DNA of 52,751 nt from Fimadaptatus sp948467645 (GCA_948467645.1 CAOKFD010000015.1:1-52751); one strand, 5' to 3'. Counted from the first letter of the stretch, positions 43,945 through 52,477 are shown. Numbers and translations: made by a program. The notes: generated from the sequence alone by a model not told the origin.

Positions 43945-44586
43945 TCATCTGGCAGGTGTCATCTTCATCTGGCCCAGCATCATTATGCTTATCATGCGCG
44001 TGCCGTCGCTTATTACCCGGGCCTCCAGCCCCACCTGACCAATAAGGTACTTGTCGCCGGCCGCATGCCTTTCGCCAACAGCGTCGTGCCCCCATATCGC
44101 GAGCATGTGCGAATCGGTGTCGTCCGGCCATTCCCAGCCGCCATCCTGCCATTTATCGGCTTCAGGCGCGCCATATTCGTCCATTAGCGCCGTCAAAAGT
44201 TCGCCTATTGTCTCCGCGTCGGCTGCGTCGTCGCCGCTCAGTAAAATGCTCGCGCTTATTCTGTACAGTCCCGTCGAATCGGTAAAGAAGTAGCGCAAGC
44301 CGGCATTGTGACCCAGCACGTCCACGTCCTCCGCAACGTATACGCTCAAGTCTTCGCCCTCGCGCAGGGGCGTGAGCTCAACTCCGCGCGACTGCTCTAT
44401 CAGGAGCACAACATCCTTGTCCATCGACCAGTGCAAGTCCCGGAAATTCGGCCAATAGGCATCGCCGCCTATGTCCTCATACGATACAGGCAGAACCACA
44501 GGGTCGTGCACCTCAATATCGTCCGCGTGCGCCACCGGCGCGGCGCACAGCATAGTTGCTATGATCAGTGTCAGCATTTTACGCAT
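43945..44586 (-). CDS. Secreted protein of unknown function, paralogue A
   Basis: A 213-aa protein with a signal peptide (MRKMLTLIIATMLCAAPVAHA, cleavage after AHA). I do not recognise the mature domain. It is acidic and shares with the protein at 46658-47287 the segments YEDI-GDAYWP-FR-L-WSM, DVVLL-EQ-RGVE, VLG and a C-terminal G-KYLIG/GSQYIIG part; I estimate roughly 40-45% identity. The conserved aromatic WSM region suggests a binding domain. GGGAGG lies seven bases before the ATG, and the untranslated leader is conserved with that of the paralogue. Confidence 0.75.
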   Translation of the reverse strand: MRKMLTLIIATMLCAAPVAHADDIEVHDPVVLPVSYEDIGGDAYWPNFRDLHWSMDKDVVLLIEQSRGVELTPLREGEDLSVYVAEDVDVLGHNAGLRYFFTDSTGLYRISASILLSGDDAADAETIGELLTALMDEYGAPEADKWQDGGWEWPDDTDSHMLAIWGHDAVGERHAAGDKYLIGQVGLEARVISDGTRMISIMMLGQMKMTPAR

Positions 44587-44605
44587 TGTCGTTACCTCCC
44601 GTCGG

Positions 44606-44680
44606 GTCGATCGTTATGATCGGCATGTGGATTGCAAGACTAACTTCGAATGCGTTGCCTGTGCAACGGACTCTCCCCCC
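44606..44680 (-). promoter_or_regulatory. Conserved untranslated leader of secreted gene A
   Basis: About 88% identical to 47309-47384, with 23 invariant bases at 44625-44647. As RNA it contains a hairpin CGUUGC-ACAG-GCAACG (44653-44668), whose partner in B has G-U in place of one G-C pair, and CGAUC-AUAAC-GAUCG near the 3' end. It is not a riboswitch class known to me. Confidence 0.6.
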
Positions 44681-44697
44681 CACATTTATTCATATCA

Positions 44698-44726
44698 ATT
44701 TTAATATATTTTACGTTTCATGTCAA
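44698..44726 (-). promoter_or_regulatory. Promoter of secreted gene A
   Basis: Minus strand: TTGACA (44721-44726), 17 bases, TAAAAT (44698-44703). Equivalent to the promoter at 47392-47420. Confidence 0.85.
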
Positions 44727-44768
44727 TGCGGCGAGTGCTAAAAATGGCAAGAAAGCCAGATGCTATTG

Positions 44769-45119
44769 CTATTTTTTCCCTGTACGACAGAGCCGGTATG
44801 GGCATTTGAGGGCGCGATACGCCTCAGCCTGAAAATCCCAGATGAAATTCATGAATATACCTGCCATCGATAGAAACACAAACAGGTCACTGATGCGCAT
44901 CATGCCCCAGCCCGCAAATACTGCGCCCAGCACCACCAACAACAGCCGGTAGCCGACGTATAACAGGTTGTCAAACGTGCCCACCATCGACCAGAACAGA
45001 CTGAGCTTACGGCGCACGCCGTCCCATCCGTCAAGCAATCCTTCATGGCGGCGGCACAGGCGCACGAAAAATGTAGCCCTCCGAAAGCCGCGTCCATTTT
45101 CCGCGCTCATCGATGTCAT
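44769..45119 (-). CDS. Possible small membrane protein (start uncertain)
   Basis: A 116-codon frame whose C-terminal 90 residues hold two probable membrane helices (NLLYVGYRLLLVVLGAVFAG and ISDLFVFLSMAGIFMNFIW). Its first 25 codons overlap the phage tail-gene remnant at 45043-45232 in another frame, so the true protein, if expressed, starts later, perhaps at GTG or ATG codons near MVGTFDN. I do not recognise a family. It may be what is left of a larger membrane-protein gene. Confidence 0.35.
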   Translation of the reverse strand: MTSMSAENGRGFRRATFFVRLCRRHEGLLDGWDGVRRKLSLFWSMVGTFDNLLYVGYRLLLVVLGAVFAGWGMMRISDLFVFLSMAGIFMNFIWDFQAEAYRALKCPYRLCRTGKK

Positions 45120-45232
45120 GCACCAGCGTAAGCTCCCACTCGCCGTTCAGCGTTTCGGTAACGGTGCAGCTCATGGGGCATAACAGCACCGAGGCCGTTG
45201 CTCGAAAAGTCGGTGCAGTCGGCGGGATATAC
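45043..45232 (-). pseudogene. Remnant of a phage tail/minor structural protein (N-terminal piece, frameshifted)
   Basis: One minus-strand frame gives YPADCTDFSSNGLGAVMP; the adjoining frame continues with SCTVTETLNGEWELTLVHD and KWTRLSEGYIFRAPVP. Joined, these match the start of phage tail endopeptidase / minor structural proteins (position: about residues 5-65), in which NGLG..L.P is directly followed by SCTVTEE-NG-YELTLEHP. A single frameshift near 45177 and loss of the rest of the gene show it is dead. No other phage genes are near. Confidence 0.6.
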
Positions 45233-45317
45233 ACAGATCGTGGGTGATCGCCTCTTTCAGGGCATAAAGGAAGCGCCCAACCAGTCGGCGGACGCTCAAA
45301 AGATAAACTGGAATTTA

Positions 45318-45824
45318 TTACTCTCCAATTAATTCGGCGGCGGCAATTTCCCGTGCCGGCCAGAAGGCACACAGATGCAATCGGGTTATCTTCCCGACAA
45401 ATGGGTGAAAAGAATTCAAAAGCAGGGGTAACGCCTTACAAATGATTGCAGATTCATCAATCATCAGGGTTACATGAGGTGTCCACAGACGCTGTGAATC
45501 TGGATTCACTTCACACGCGTCGTGGAGCAGCTCTAACTTCGCGTTTCTTTCCGGGGCTCCAAACAATACCTTCCCTGGAGCAAATATCCCGATATGGCTA
45601 ACATGTACTTGTATAGGTGCAAACTCACCAGCAACTCTTTCCGTCAATTCAACAGCTTTCTGTTCCTGCTCAAGCGGAAATGTAGTCAGACTAATGTGAT
45701 AAGGAAGACCGGGTGCTTGGATTCCGTTGAATCCTGCTTCTTTCAAAACGTTGTACCACTCAGACATACGATTTTGTGAATCGATATCCAAGTCTGCCAT
45801 CAATGTCAAAAACTGCTCTGCCAT
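45318..45824 (-). CDS. 2'-5' RNA ligase / cyclic phosphodiesterase family protein
   Basis: A 168-aa 2H phosphoesterase superfamily protein. Two H-x-S/T-x motifs are present: HISLTTF (about residue 44) and HVTLMID (about residue 117), spaced as in LigT/ThpR-like enzymes. The likely reaction is hydrolysis of 2',3'-cyclic phosphates or ligation of RNA ends; the real target is unknown. I chose the ATG at 45824, seven bases after AGGAAG. Its region is AT-richer than the neighbours, and it lies in a 1.2-kb segment that seems inserted between duplicated parts. Confidence 0.82.
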   Translation of the reverse strand: MAEQFLTLMADLDIDSQNRMSEWYNVLKEAGFNGIQAPGLPYHISLTTFPLEQEQKAVELTERVAGEFAPIQVHVSHIGIFAPGKVLFGAPERNAKLELLHDACEVNPDSQRLWTPHVTLMIDESAIICKALPLLLNSFHPFVGKITRLHLCAFWPAREIAAAELIGE

Positions 45825-45936
45825 CTTTCTACTTCCTATTGCCATATATTTTCATCGGCCATGTTGAGCGTGCTCACATAAGTGCATCAAAAATCATGGC
45901 AAACAAGATAAACCCAGCGAAAACAATATCAAGTTT

Positions 45937-46404
45937 GCTCCGATTTACGGCTTTATTGTAACATGCATTGACTTTCAGCGCAACGGATTTTGACTGTAAA
46001 CCTTCATATTATGCCTGAAATATACATACAACTATCACCAATACATTCATGCAACTTTCGTCGATTCGCGCCCGTCTACAATACGAATGCTCAGGCAGTT
46101 TTAGTTTACCCAAATTTTACTCCACTGCCGCTCAGACGAGCCAATTAGCCCCTGTAAACCCGGCCGAAATATGATAGAATATTATACAGTGCTGTCTTTG
46201 GGCTTTGCACGGGTTTTGTACCGCCTGCGGCCGGCGCATTGCTTTTCCGACCACTCGAGGAGGCACGAAATGAGTCAATACAGAGATGATTACAATTACG
46301 ACCGCGAGGCGCCCGCGCCCCGGCGCGCACCTGCCGATCGTCCCCGCTCTTCCGGCGGACGCAGCACCGGCGGCAGTGTACGCGGCGGTTCAGGCAGCAG
46401 CCGC
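45937..46404 (+). repeat. Partial duplication of the cotH promoter and 5' end (copy 1)
   Basis: Bases 45937-46404 correspond to 47469-47937 (offset 1533 near the right end), including the promoter (CTGTAA at 46152-46157, 17 bases, TAGAAT at 46175-46180), GAGGAGG RBS, ATG and 45 codons. The last 250 bases are nearly identical while the left part is diverged. Homology ends abruptly inside GCAGCAGCCGC. Confidence 0.9.
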
Positions 46405-46539
46405 ACAGCACAGTGTTGCCCACAATATTGCAGGCAGCAGACAGCGAAATGGTCTGAGCACCTTTATCAGAATTTTCATGGTTTACACCTCCTTTGTTCT
46501 TCACAAACGCCTGTTTATGTTTTGTCCATCGCGATTTGA
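46270..46539 (+). pseudogene. Truncated cotH 5' fragment
   Basis: The frame starts with the same MSQYRDDYNYDREAPAPRRA as the intact cotH at 47803, and stays alike for 45 codons up to GSGSSR. It then runs into unrelated sequence that is really the antisense of another gene (46390-46479) and stops after 89 codons. It lacks the membrane helix and all extracytoplasmic domains, so it is nonfunctional, but its promoter and RBS are intact and may still be active. Confidence 0.85.
46390..46479 (-). pseudogene. Start of a disrupted secreted-protein gene (signal peptide only)
   Basis: On the minus strand GGAGG, eight bases, then ATG (46479) opens a frame encoding MKILIKVLRPFRCLLPAILW and ATLCCAAAA: basic N-region, hydrophobic core and small residues, a plausible signal peptide. 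It meets the edge of the cotH duplication (46404) and stops at 46390. The rest of the gene is missing. It is not obviously the same family as the two secreted paralogues. Confidence 0.5.
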
Positions 46540-46611
46540 TGAGATATGTCCCGCAAGTGAATTTTCGAATAGCTGTCCTTTTCAACGTTCTATATATCGG
46601 ACGCATAACCC

Positions 46612-46643
46612 AAAAAGAGGAGAAGGCCGTCGCCCCCTCCCCA
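46612..46643 (-). terminator. Weak terminator of secreted protein B
   Basis: Minus-strand GGGGAGG..CCTTCTCC stem followed by TCTTTTT, 15 bases after the stop at 46658. Confidence 0.55.
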
Positions 46644-46657
46644 ATCAATTAGTCCAT

Positions 46658-47287
46658 TCAAGGCATTTGCTTCAAATATCCCTGCATGGTAAGCTGGAAC
46701 ATAAAGCCAGTCGTTTCCTTATTAATTGCCTCCAGCATTGCTTCGCCGATTATGTACTGCGAGCCGGGCTCAATTGCTAAGCCCTCATCACTTTCGCCCC
46801 AGACGGCTAACCTTTCAAAAAACTCTGGCTTTTCAAATTCGCCCTCCGGGCGATTGTCTTCCGAAGGCTCGCCATACTGCTTTATCATCGCCGCCATGAT
46901 GTCTTTCAGCACAGTATCTGCGTCCTCATCATCGGCAACCGAAAATTGCGCTGTTGTCTTAAACAACCCCTGCCAGCTTCCAAACTGGTATATCAGTTTA
47001 GCCTCGCGCCCGAGCACCTGCACATTGTCGGCAATGTACATGCGTATGTTCTCATTGTCGCCGTGCCGCTTGAATTCCACTCCACGCGCCTGTTCCAGCA
47101 GCAGAACCACGTCTTCGTTCATGCTCCATTGCAGCCCGCGGAATATCGGCCAGTACGCGTCGCCCGATATGTCCTCGTATGTCGTGGCCTGCGGTTCGTA
47201 GGCGTGCACCTCGACGGTTTTGTCCGCGTGCGCTGCCGGAGCGGCACACAGCATAATCGCTATAAGCATTGCCAGCATTTTACGCAT
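46658..47287 (-). CDS. Secreted protein of unknown function, paralogue B
   Basis: A 209-aa paralogue of the protein at 43945-44586, with an almost identical signal peptide (MRKMLAMLIAIMLCAAPAAHA). Shared parts: TYEDISGDAYWPIFR, LQWSMNEDVVLLLEQARGVEF, a QVLGREAKLIYQFG strand, an acidic loop rich in Asp/Glu, and the GSQYIIGEAMLEAI end. Function unknown. AGGAGG is seven bases before the ATG. It is transcribed divergently from cotH, 515 bases apart. Confidence 0.75.
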   Translation of the reverse strand: MRKMLAMLIAIMLCAAPAAHADKTVEVHAYEPQATTYEDISGDAYWPIFRGLQWSMNEDVVLLLEQARGVEFKRHGDNENIRMYIADNVQVLGREAKLIYQFGSWQGLFKTTAQFSVADDEDADTVLKDIMAAMIKQYGEPSEDNRPEGEFEKPEFFERLAVWGESDEGLAIEPGSQYIIGEAMLEAINKETTGFMFQLTMQGYLKQMP

Positions 47288-47308
47288 TGATTGTTACCTC
47301 CTGTTTTA

Positions 47309-47384
47309 GTCGATCGTAATGGTCGGAATGTGGATTGCAAGACTAACTTCAAATGCGTTACTTGTGCAACGGGCTCTCCTCCCC
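47309..47384 (-). promoter_or_regulatory. Conserved untranslated leader of secreted gene B
   Basis: Counterpart of 44606-44680; the invariant block is 47328-47350. The hairpin is CGUUGC-ACAA-GUAACG (47356-47371). Conservation is clearly higher than between the coding regions. Confidence 0.6.
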
Positions 47385-47391
47385 GACATTC

Positions 47392-47420
47392 ATCTTAATA
47401 TATTTTATATTATTTGTCAA
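47392..47420 (-). promoter_or_regulatory. Promoter of secreted gene B
   Basis: Minus strand: TTGACA (47415-47420), 17 bases, TAAGAT (47392-47397). The leader is about 98 nt. Confidence 0.85.
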
Positions 47421-47468
47421 CGTATTCAGGCTTACAACACATTTTCGCCTGTCATTCGTTCTGATTGT

Positions 47469-47937
47469 GCTCCGCTTTACGGCTTTATTTTAGCGTATAT
47501 CGATTTGCGAAGCAATGGATTATGACTGTAAACCTCAATACCGCGTCCAAACTATACACATAATAATCACCAATACATTCATGCAACTTTCGTCGATTCG
47601 CGCCCGTCTACAATTAAGAACGCTCAGGCCGTTTTAGTTTACCCAGATTTTACTCTACTGCCGCTCAGACGAGCCAATTAGCCCCTGCAAACCCGGCCGA
47701 AATATGATAGAATATTATGTAGCGCTGTCTTTGGGCTTTGCACGGGTTTTGTACCGCCTGCGGCCGGCGCATTGCTTTTCCGACCACTCGAGGAGGCACG
47801 AAATGAGTCAATACAGAGATGATTACAATTACGACCGCGAGGCGCCCGCGCCCCGGCGCGCACCTGCCGATCGTCCCCGTTCTTCCGGCGGACGCAGCAC
47901 CGGCGGCAATGTACGCGGCGGTTCAGGCAGCAGCCGC
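47469..47937 (+). repeat. Duplicated segment, copy 2 (intact cotH promoter and 5' end)
   Basis: Parent or sister of 45937-46404. It contains the cotH promoter: CTGCAA (47685-47690), 17 bases, TAGAAT (47708-47713). Confidence 0.9.
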
Positions 47938-50900
47938 GGCAGCTCCGGCGGCGGACGCAGACCTTCCGCGCCCAAGCGGCGTTCGGGCGGCGGCTTTGCG
48001 CTGCCTCGCGGAATGGGCATTGCCGCGGCCGCCATGGCGGCGCTGCTGGTCATTGCGTTCCTGTTCCAGCAATACGGCGGCGGAGATACCCGCACGGTAT
48101 CCGCCTCATCCAATATAACCGGCAACATGATCGAGGGCAGTCCGATACGCATAACCGAGGTTATGTCGTCCAACTCGTCGGCGCTCGCTGACGAGGACGG
48201 CGATTATCCCGACTGGATTGAGCTGAAGAACGTATCCGATCAGCCGGTAAGCCTGGGCGGGTATCTGCTCAGCGACTCGGTAACAAAGGACAAGTTCTTC
48301 CCTCTGCCCGACGTGACGCTGGATGCGGGCGCATACATGGTTGTGTTTGCGTCAGGCAAGAGCCGCGCTACCGCCGGTCAGAACATCCATACCAGCTTCA
48401 AGCTCTCGTCCTCGGGCGAAACGCTTTACCTGCTCGACGACATGAGTAACCTGCTCGATATTGTGGAGATTCCCTCCATGGGCGGCAACTACTCCTACGC
48501 GCGCGACCTTACCGCAAATACGTGGACTGTGACCGACAAGTACACTCCCGGCTATCCCAACGAGGAGCAGTATTACGACCAGCTGCGTCAGATGCGTGTG
48601 GCCACGGACAGCGCGCTCATCATAAACGAGATATGTGCGTCCAACAAGACCATACTCGCGGACGAGGACGGCGAGTATTCCGACTGGATAGAGATTTACA
48701 ACTCCGGCAGCGAGGCCGTCAATTTGAAGGGGTACGCGCTGAGCGACAGCTCCAGCAAGCCCTTCAAGTGGAAGTTCCCGGACGTTACGATAGAGCCGGG
48801 CGCGTACATGGTGGTGTTCGCATCGGGCAAGAGCCGTACCGACGGCCAGTACCTGCACACCAGCTTCTCGCTGTCCAGCGAAAAGTCGGAAGTGCTGCTT
48901 ACCAGTCCGGACGGCACCATACTCGACTGGGTGACATACGACCTGATTCCCCACGATTCGACATACGGCCGCAACGAATCCGGCCAGTGGCAGACCTACG
49001 CGCAGGGCACTCCCGGTTACGCCAACACGCAGCAAGCCATGGCAATATTTGAACAGCAGCTTTCAGCCCGGAACGACACCGGGCTTTTTATTGAGGAGGC
49101 GCTTGCCTCCAACTCGCAATCGACCGATTCCAATCCCGACGCGTACGACTGGCTGGAGCTGCACAACCGCTCCGACCAGACGATTGATCTGAGCGGCTAT
49201 GGCCTAAGCGACAACCCCAACAACCCGCGCAAGTGGCAGTTTCCGGAGGGCACGTCAATCGCCGCAGGCGAGCGCATGGTCATACTCTGCTCCGGGCTGG
49301 ACAAGCAAAGCTCCGGCACGTACCACACCAACTTTCGCATATCTCACTTAGGCGAGACGCTGACGCTGTGCAAGCCCGACGGCACGATAGTGGACAAGCT
49401 CCCCATGGACTTGCAATATACCGACGTGTCCTTCGGCCGCTTGAGCGACCAGTCTGGCTTTTTTTATTTGAAGACCCCCACGCCGGGCGCGCGCAATTCG
49501 GGCGACGCGGCCTACGGACGCGTGAGCGATGTCAGCTTCTCAGTGGACGGAGGCATTGTGTCAGATACGGTTACGCTTGAGATGAGCTGCGACGACCCCA
49601 ATGCTGCCATATATTACACGCTGGACGCAAAAGATCCGACGACCTCCTCCACCCAATACACCGGGCCGATAAGCATATCGTCCACCACGGTGGTACGCGC
49701 GGTCGCGGTGCGCGACGGCTATCTGGATAGCTTCACACATTCGGCCACCTACTTCTATGGCATAAGCCACACCGTGCCGATTGTGTCTATCGTGACCGAC
49801 CCGGACAATCTGTTCGACTACAACAAGGGCATAATGGTAATGGGTCCCAACGCAACGTCCGAGTTCCCCTACGGTTCGCGCGGTACGGGTGCCAACTTCT
49901 GGATGGACTGGGAATATCCGGCGGGACTTGAGTATATCGACGAAACCGGGAGTCTGGTCATCAATCAGGACATAGGCATTGCGCTGATGGGGCAGTACTC
50001 GCGTGCCGAAGATCAGAAGGCCATCGCAATGTACGCGCGCTCCAAGTACGGCAACGCCACGATGGACTTTAACCCGTTCCCCCAACTCAACTTCACGCAG
50101 TATCACGCGCTGGTCGTGCGCGCGTCGGGTCAGGACGGCAAGTATACCCGCCTGCGCGACGCGGTGCTTACCTCTCTGGCCGACGGCACGGGCGTGCTGC
50201 ATCAATCCGCGCGGCCCGTGGTCGTATACCTCAACGGCGAATACTGGGGGCATTACAACCTGCGCGAACGCGTAAACAAGTGGTTCATCGCCCAGCACGA
50301 GGGCATAACCGACAAAGCGCAGATACGCAATATCGACATTATCAAGGGCAACAAGCGCGTGCTGAACGGCTCGTTCGACTCGTTCCAGGAGATACTCGAC
50401 TTCGTGGCCGAAAATAGCCTGACCAACGCTGACAACCTGCAATGGGTGGCCGATCGCGTGGACATCGACAACTACCTCACCTACGTCGCGATGGAGATGC
50501 TGGTCGCCAACACCGATACCGGCAACATCAAGTTTTATCGCGTGCCGGGCGGCAAGTGGAAGTGGATATTCTTCGATCTGGACTGGGCGTCGTTCGATAT
50601 GAGCTACGACTACGTGAACCGCTACCTGAACGACAAGGGCCACGGCGTGCGCAAGATGTTCAATAACACGCTGATACGCGCGCTGCTCAAGAACCCCGAC
50701 GTGCGCGACCAGTTCCTTACAAAGATTGCCGATTTGATGAAGGGCAACTTCTCCAACGCCAACATCGAGGCCAAGGTTAACGAGTATAAGGCGATGATCG
50801 ATCCCGAGATGGACGCGCAGTTCGAGAAGTGGGGCGGTTCCCGCAACAAGTGGGAGCAGTACATAAACACCTTCCTGAGCAATATCAAGGGCAACAAAAA

Positions 50901-50985
50901 GACGCTTATCAACGACCTGAAGGAATACTTCGACCTGAGCAGCAGCGAACTGAGCGCGTACTTCGGCGAGGTTGACATGAACTGA
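47803..50985 (+). CDS. CotH kinase family protein with three lamin-tail domains
   Basis: A 1060-aa membrane-anchored protein. Order: Arg/Gly/Ser/Pro-rich cytoplasmic tail (1-69); membrane helix (71-89, GIAAAAMAALLVIAFLF); three lamin-tail (LTD) domains from about 116, 270 and 427 (WIELKN.SDQPVSLGGYLLSD and its counterparts); a chitobiase C-terminal-like beta domain (about 576-650); and a CotH kinase domain (about 655-1000) with YLNGEYWGHYNLRERVNKW, NTDTGNIKFYR and KWKWIFFDLDWASF. CotH proteins phosphorylate proteins using ATP. GAGGAGG precedes the ATG at 47803. VTC and DUF4956 genes follow, a recurring clostridial set. Confidence 0.93.
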   Translation: MSQYRDDYNYDREAPAPRRAPADRPRSSGGRSTGGNVRGGSGSSRGSSGGGRRPSAPKRRSGGGFALPRGMGIAAAAMAALLVIAFLFQQYGGGDTRTVSASSNITGNMIEGSPIRITEVMSSNSSALADEDGDYPDWIELKNVSDQPVSLGGYLLSDSVTKDKFFPLPDVTLDAGAYMVVFASGKSRATAGQNIHTSFKLSSSGETLYLLDDMSNLLDIVEIPSMGGNYSYARDLTANTWTVTDKYTPGYPNEEQYYDQLRQMRVATDSALIINEICASNKTILADEDGEYSDWIEIYNSGSEAVNLKGYALSDSSSKPFKWKFPDVTIEPGAYMVVFASGKSRTDGQYLHTSFSLSSEKSEVLLTSPDGTILDWVTYDLIPHDSTYGRNESGQWQTYAQGTPGYANTQQAMAIFEQQLSARNDTGLFIEEALASNSQSTDSNPDAYDWLELHNRSDQTIDLSGYGLSDNPNNPRKWQFPEGTSIAAGERMVILCSGLDKQSSGTYHTNFRISHLGETLTLCKPDGTIVDKLPMDLQYTDVSFGRLSDQSGFFYLKTPTPGARNSGDAAYGRVSDVSFSVDGGIVSDTVTLEMSCDDPNAAIYYTLDAKDPTTSSTQYTGPISISSTTVVRAVAVRDGYLDSFTHSATYFYGISHTVPIVSIVTDPDNLFDYNKGIMVMGPNATSEFPYGSRGTGANFWMDWEYPAGLEYIDETGSLVINQDIGIALMGQYSRAEDQKAIAMYARSKYGNATMDFNPFPQLNFTQYHALVVRASGQDGKYTRLRDAVLTSLADGTGVLHQSARPVVVYLNGEYWGHYNLRERVNKWFIAQHEGITDKAQIRNIDIIKGNKRVLNGSFDSFQEILDFVAENSLTNADNLQWVADRVDIDNYLTYVAMEMLVANTDTGNIKFYRVPGGKWKWIFFDLDWASFDMSYDYVNRYLNDKGHGVRKMFNNTLIRALLKNPDVRDQFLTKIADLMKGNFSNANIEAKVNEYKAMIDPEMDAQFEKWGGSRNKWEQYINTFLSNIKGNKKTLINDLKEYFDLSSSELSAYFGEVDMN

Positions 50986-51022
50986 ACCGGCGCGCCTGCC
51001 GGTATCGATAGGGAGTGATCAT

Positions 51023-51757
51023 TTGGCAAAGTCACCGTTTTCCCCGCCCGCGGGTTCGCTGGAGATACCTGCGCGGCATGAATACAAGTACTTCATCAAC
51101 TTCGGCGAATACGCGCACCTGAGCCGCACGCTGGACTACGTGCTGTACCGCGACAAGAACGGCGATGAGTTCAACGAGTATCACATTCGCTCGCTGTACT
51201 TTGACGACGAGTACAACACCGCGTTTGCCGACAAGCTGCGCGGCGTGCAGGATCGCGACAAGTACCGCATACGCATATACAACTTTTCGGACAAGCTGAT
51301 TCGACTGGAGCGCAAGAGCAAGTACGGCGACGGCATAGCCAAGCAGTCAATCGCGATAACGCGCGAAATGTGCGAGCAGCTAATGGCCGCCGACCCCACG
51401 GGACTGGAAAAGAGCGATCAGCCGCTGCTGCGCGACGTGTACAAGCAGATGCGCACCAAAGGGCTGAAGCCCGCGGTAATCGTGGACTATGTGCGCGAGG
51501 CGTACATACACCCCGCCGAGCATGTGCGCATAACGTTTGATAAGCAATTGCGCACGGGACTGTTCTCGCAGGATCTGTTCGAGCGCTGGCTGCCCACGAT
51601 ATGCCCGCTGGACGACAATTCAATGATACTTGAGGTCAAGTTCGACAACTACCTGCCCGACTACATACGGCGTCTTTTGTGGTCGTGCAATGCACAGCGC
51701 AGCGCAATATCCAAGTACACGCTGTGCCGCCGATTCGAGCCGAACTGCGCATTCTAA
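51023..51757 (+). CDS. VTC domain polyphosphate polymerase
   Basis: A 244-aa soluble tunnel-fold enzyme related to the Vtc4 catalytic domain, which makes polyphosphate from ATP. Core motifs: RHEYKYFINFGEYAHL, IRSLYFDDEYNTAF, DKYRIRIYNFSDKLIRLERK, VDYVREAYIHP, VRITFDKQLRTG and the terminal ILEVKFDNYLPDYI, holding the many Arg/Lys and Glu residues that bind triphosphate and metal. The start is TTG at 51023 with GGGAGTG five bases before. It follows cotH by 37 bases and precedes the DUF4956 membrane gene. Confidence 0.93.
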   Translation: MAKSPFSPPAGSLEIPARHEYKYFINFGEYAHLSRTLDYVLYRDKNGDEFNEYHIRSLYFDDEYNTAFADKLRGVQDRDKYRIRIYNFSDKLIRLERKSKYGDGIAKQSIAITREMCEQLMAADPTGLEKSDQPLLRDVYKQMRTKGLKPAVIVDYVREAYIHPAEHVRITFDKQLRTGLFSQDLFERWLPTICPLDDNSMILEVKFDNYLPDYIRRLLWSCNAQRSAISKYTLCRRFEPNCAF

Positions 51758-51805
51758 GCAGCAGTTTGCATAGATAGAAATACTTAGCTGCAAGGAGGAA
51801 TCCCC

Positions 51806-52477
51806 ATGGGCGATACCATCAATTCAAGCAACCTCGCCAAATACTTTTCACAGGGCAATCTGGACGTAATCAGCATACTGCTGGCGATACTGTTCGCGTT
51901 TGCGATCGGCGTATTCATATTCTGGGTATACCACGCCAACTATCGCGGAGTAATGTATTCGCGCAACATGGGCCTTATGCTGGTAATGCTGACCCTGATC
52001 ACCACCCCGGTAGTAATGTGCATCAAGTCGTCGCTCGAGTTGTCCATGGGCATGGTGGGCGCGCTGTCAATCGTCCGTTTCAGAACAGCCGTTAAGGACC
52101 CGCTGGATACCGCGTACATGTTCTGGGCGCTGACCATGGGCATACTGCTGGGCGCGGGCTATTTCCTGATCGCCGTGATAGTCGCAATCGCGATTGCGCT
52201 GCTGATATTCGTGCTTAACTCGGTCAAGATCAAGAAGGAGGACAGCTACCTCCTTGTCATGCACTACGACGATTATGCCGAGCAGGCAATCGAGCGCGTA
52301 CTGCGCACCCAGCGCTTCCGCCACCTCAAGAGCAAGACCGTGACCCGCATGGGCGTTGAGATGACCGTGGAATTGCGCGTTGACGCAAACAACACCTCCA
52401 AGCTCATCAACACTCTGCTTGATCAGGAAGGCGTACACGACGCAACGCTGGTCGCCTATCAGAACGAGGCGGGCTGA
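51806..52477 (+). CDS. DUF4956 domain membrane protein
   Basis: A 223-aa protein with an N-terminal membrane half: helices around VISILLAILFAFAIGVFIFWVY (split), MGLMLVMLTLITTPVVMCI, and YFLIAVIVAIAIALLIFVL, with the conserved loop GMVGALSIVRFRTAVKDPLD between them. The C-terminal 80 residues are a cytosolic alpha/beta domain (EQAIERVLRTQRFRHLKS). The family is nearly always next to VTC and CotH proteins and may export or organise polyphosphate (inference). AAGGAGG precedes the ATG, and a terminator follows. Confidence 0.92.
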   Translation: MGDTINSSNLAKYFSQGNLDVISILLAILFAFAIGVFIFWVYHANYRGVMYSRNMGLMLVMLTLITTPVVMCIKSSLELSMGMVGALSIVRFRTAVKDPLDTAYMFWALTMGILLGAGYFLIAVIVAIAIALLIFVLNSVKIKKEDSYLLVMHYDDYAEQAIERVLRTQRFRHLKSKTVTRMGVEMTVELRVDANNTSKLINTLLDQEGVHDATLVAYQNEAG

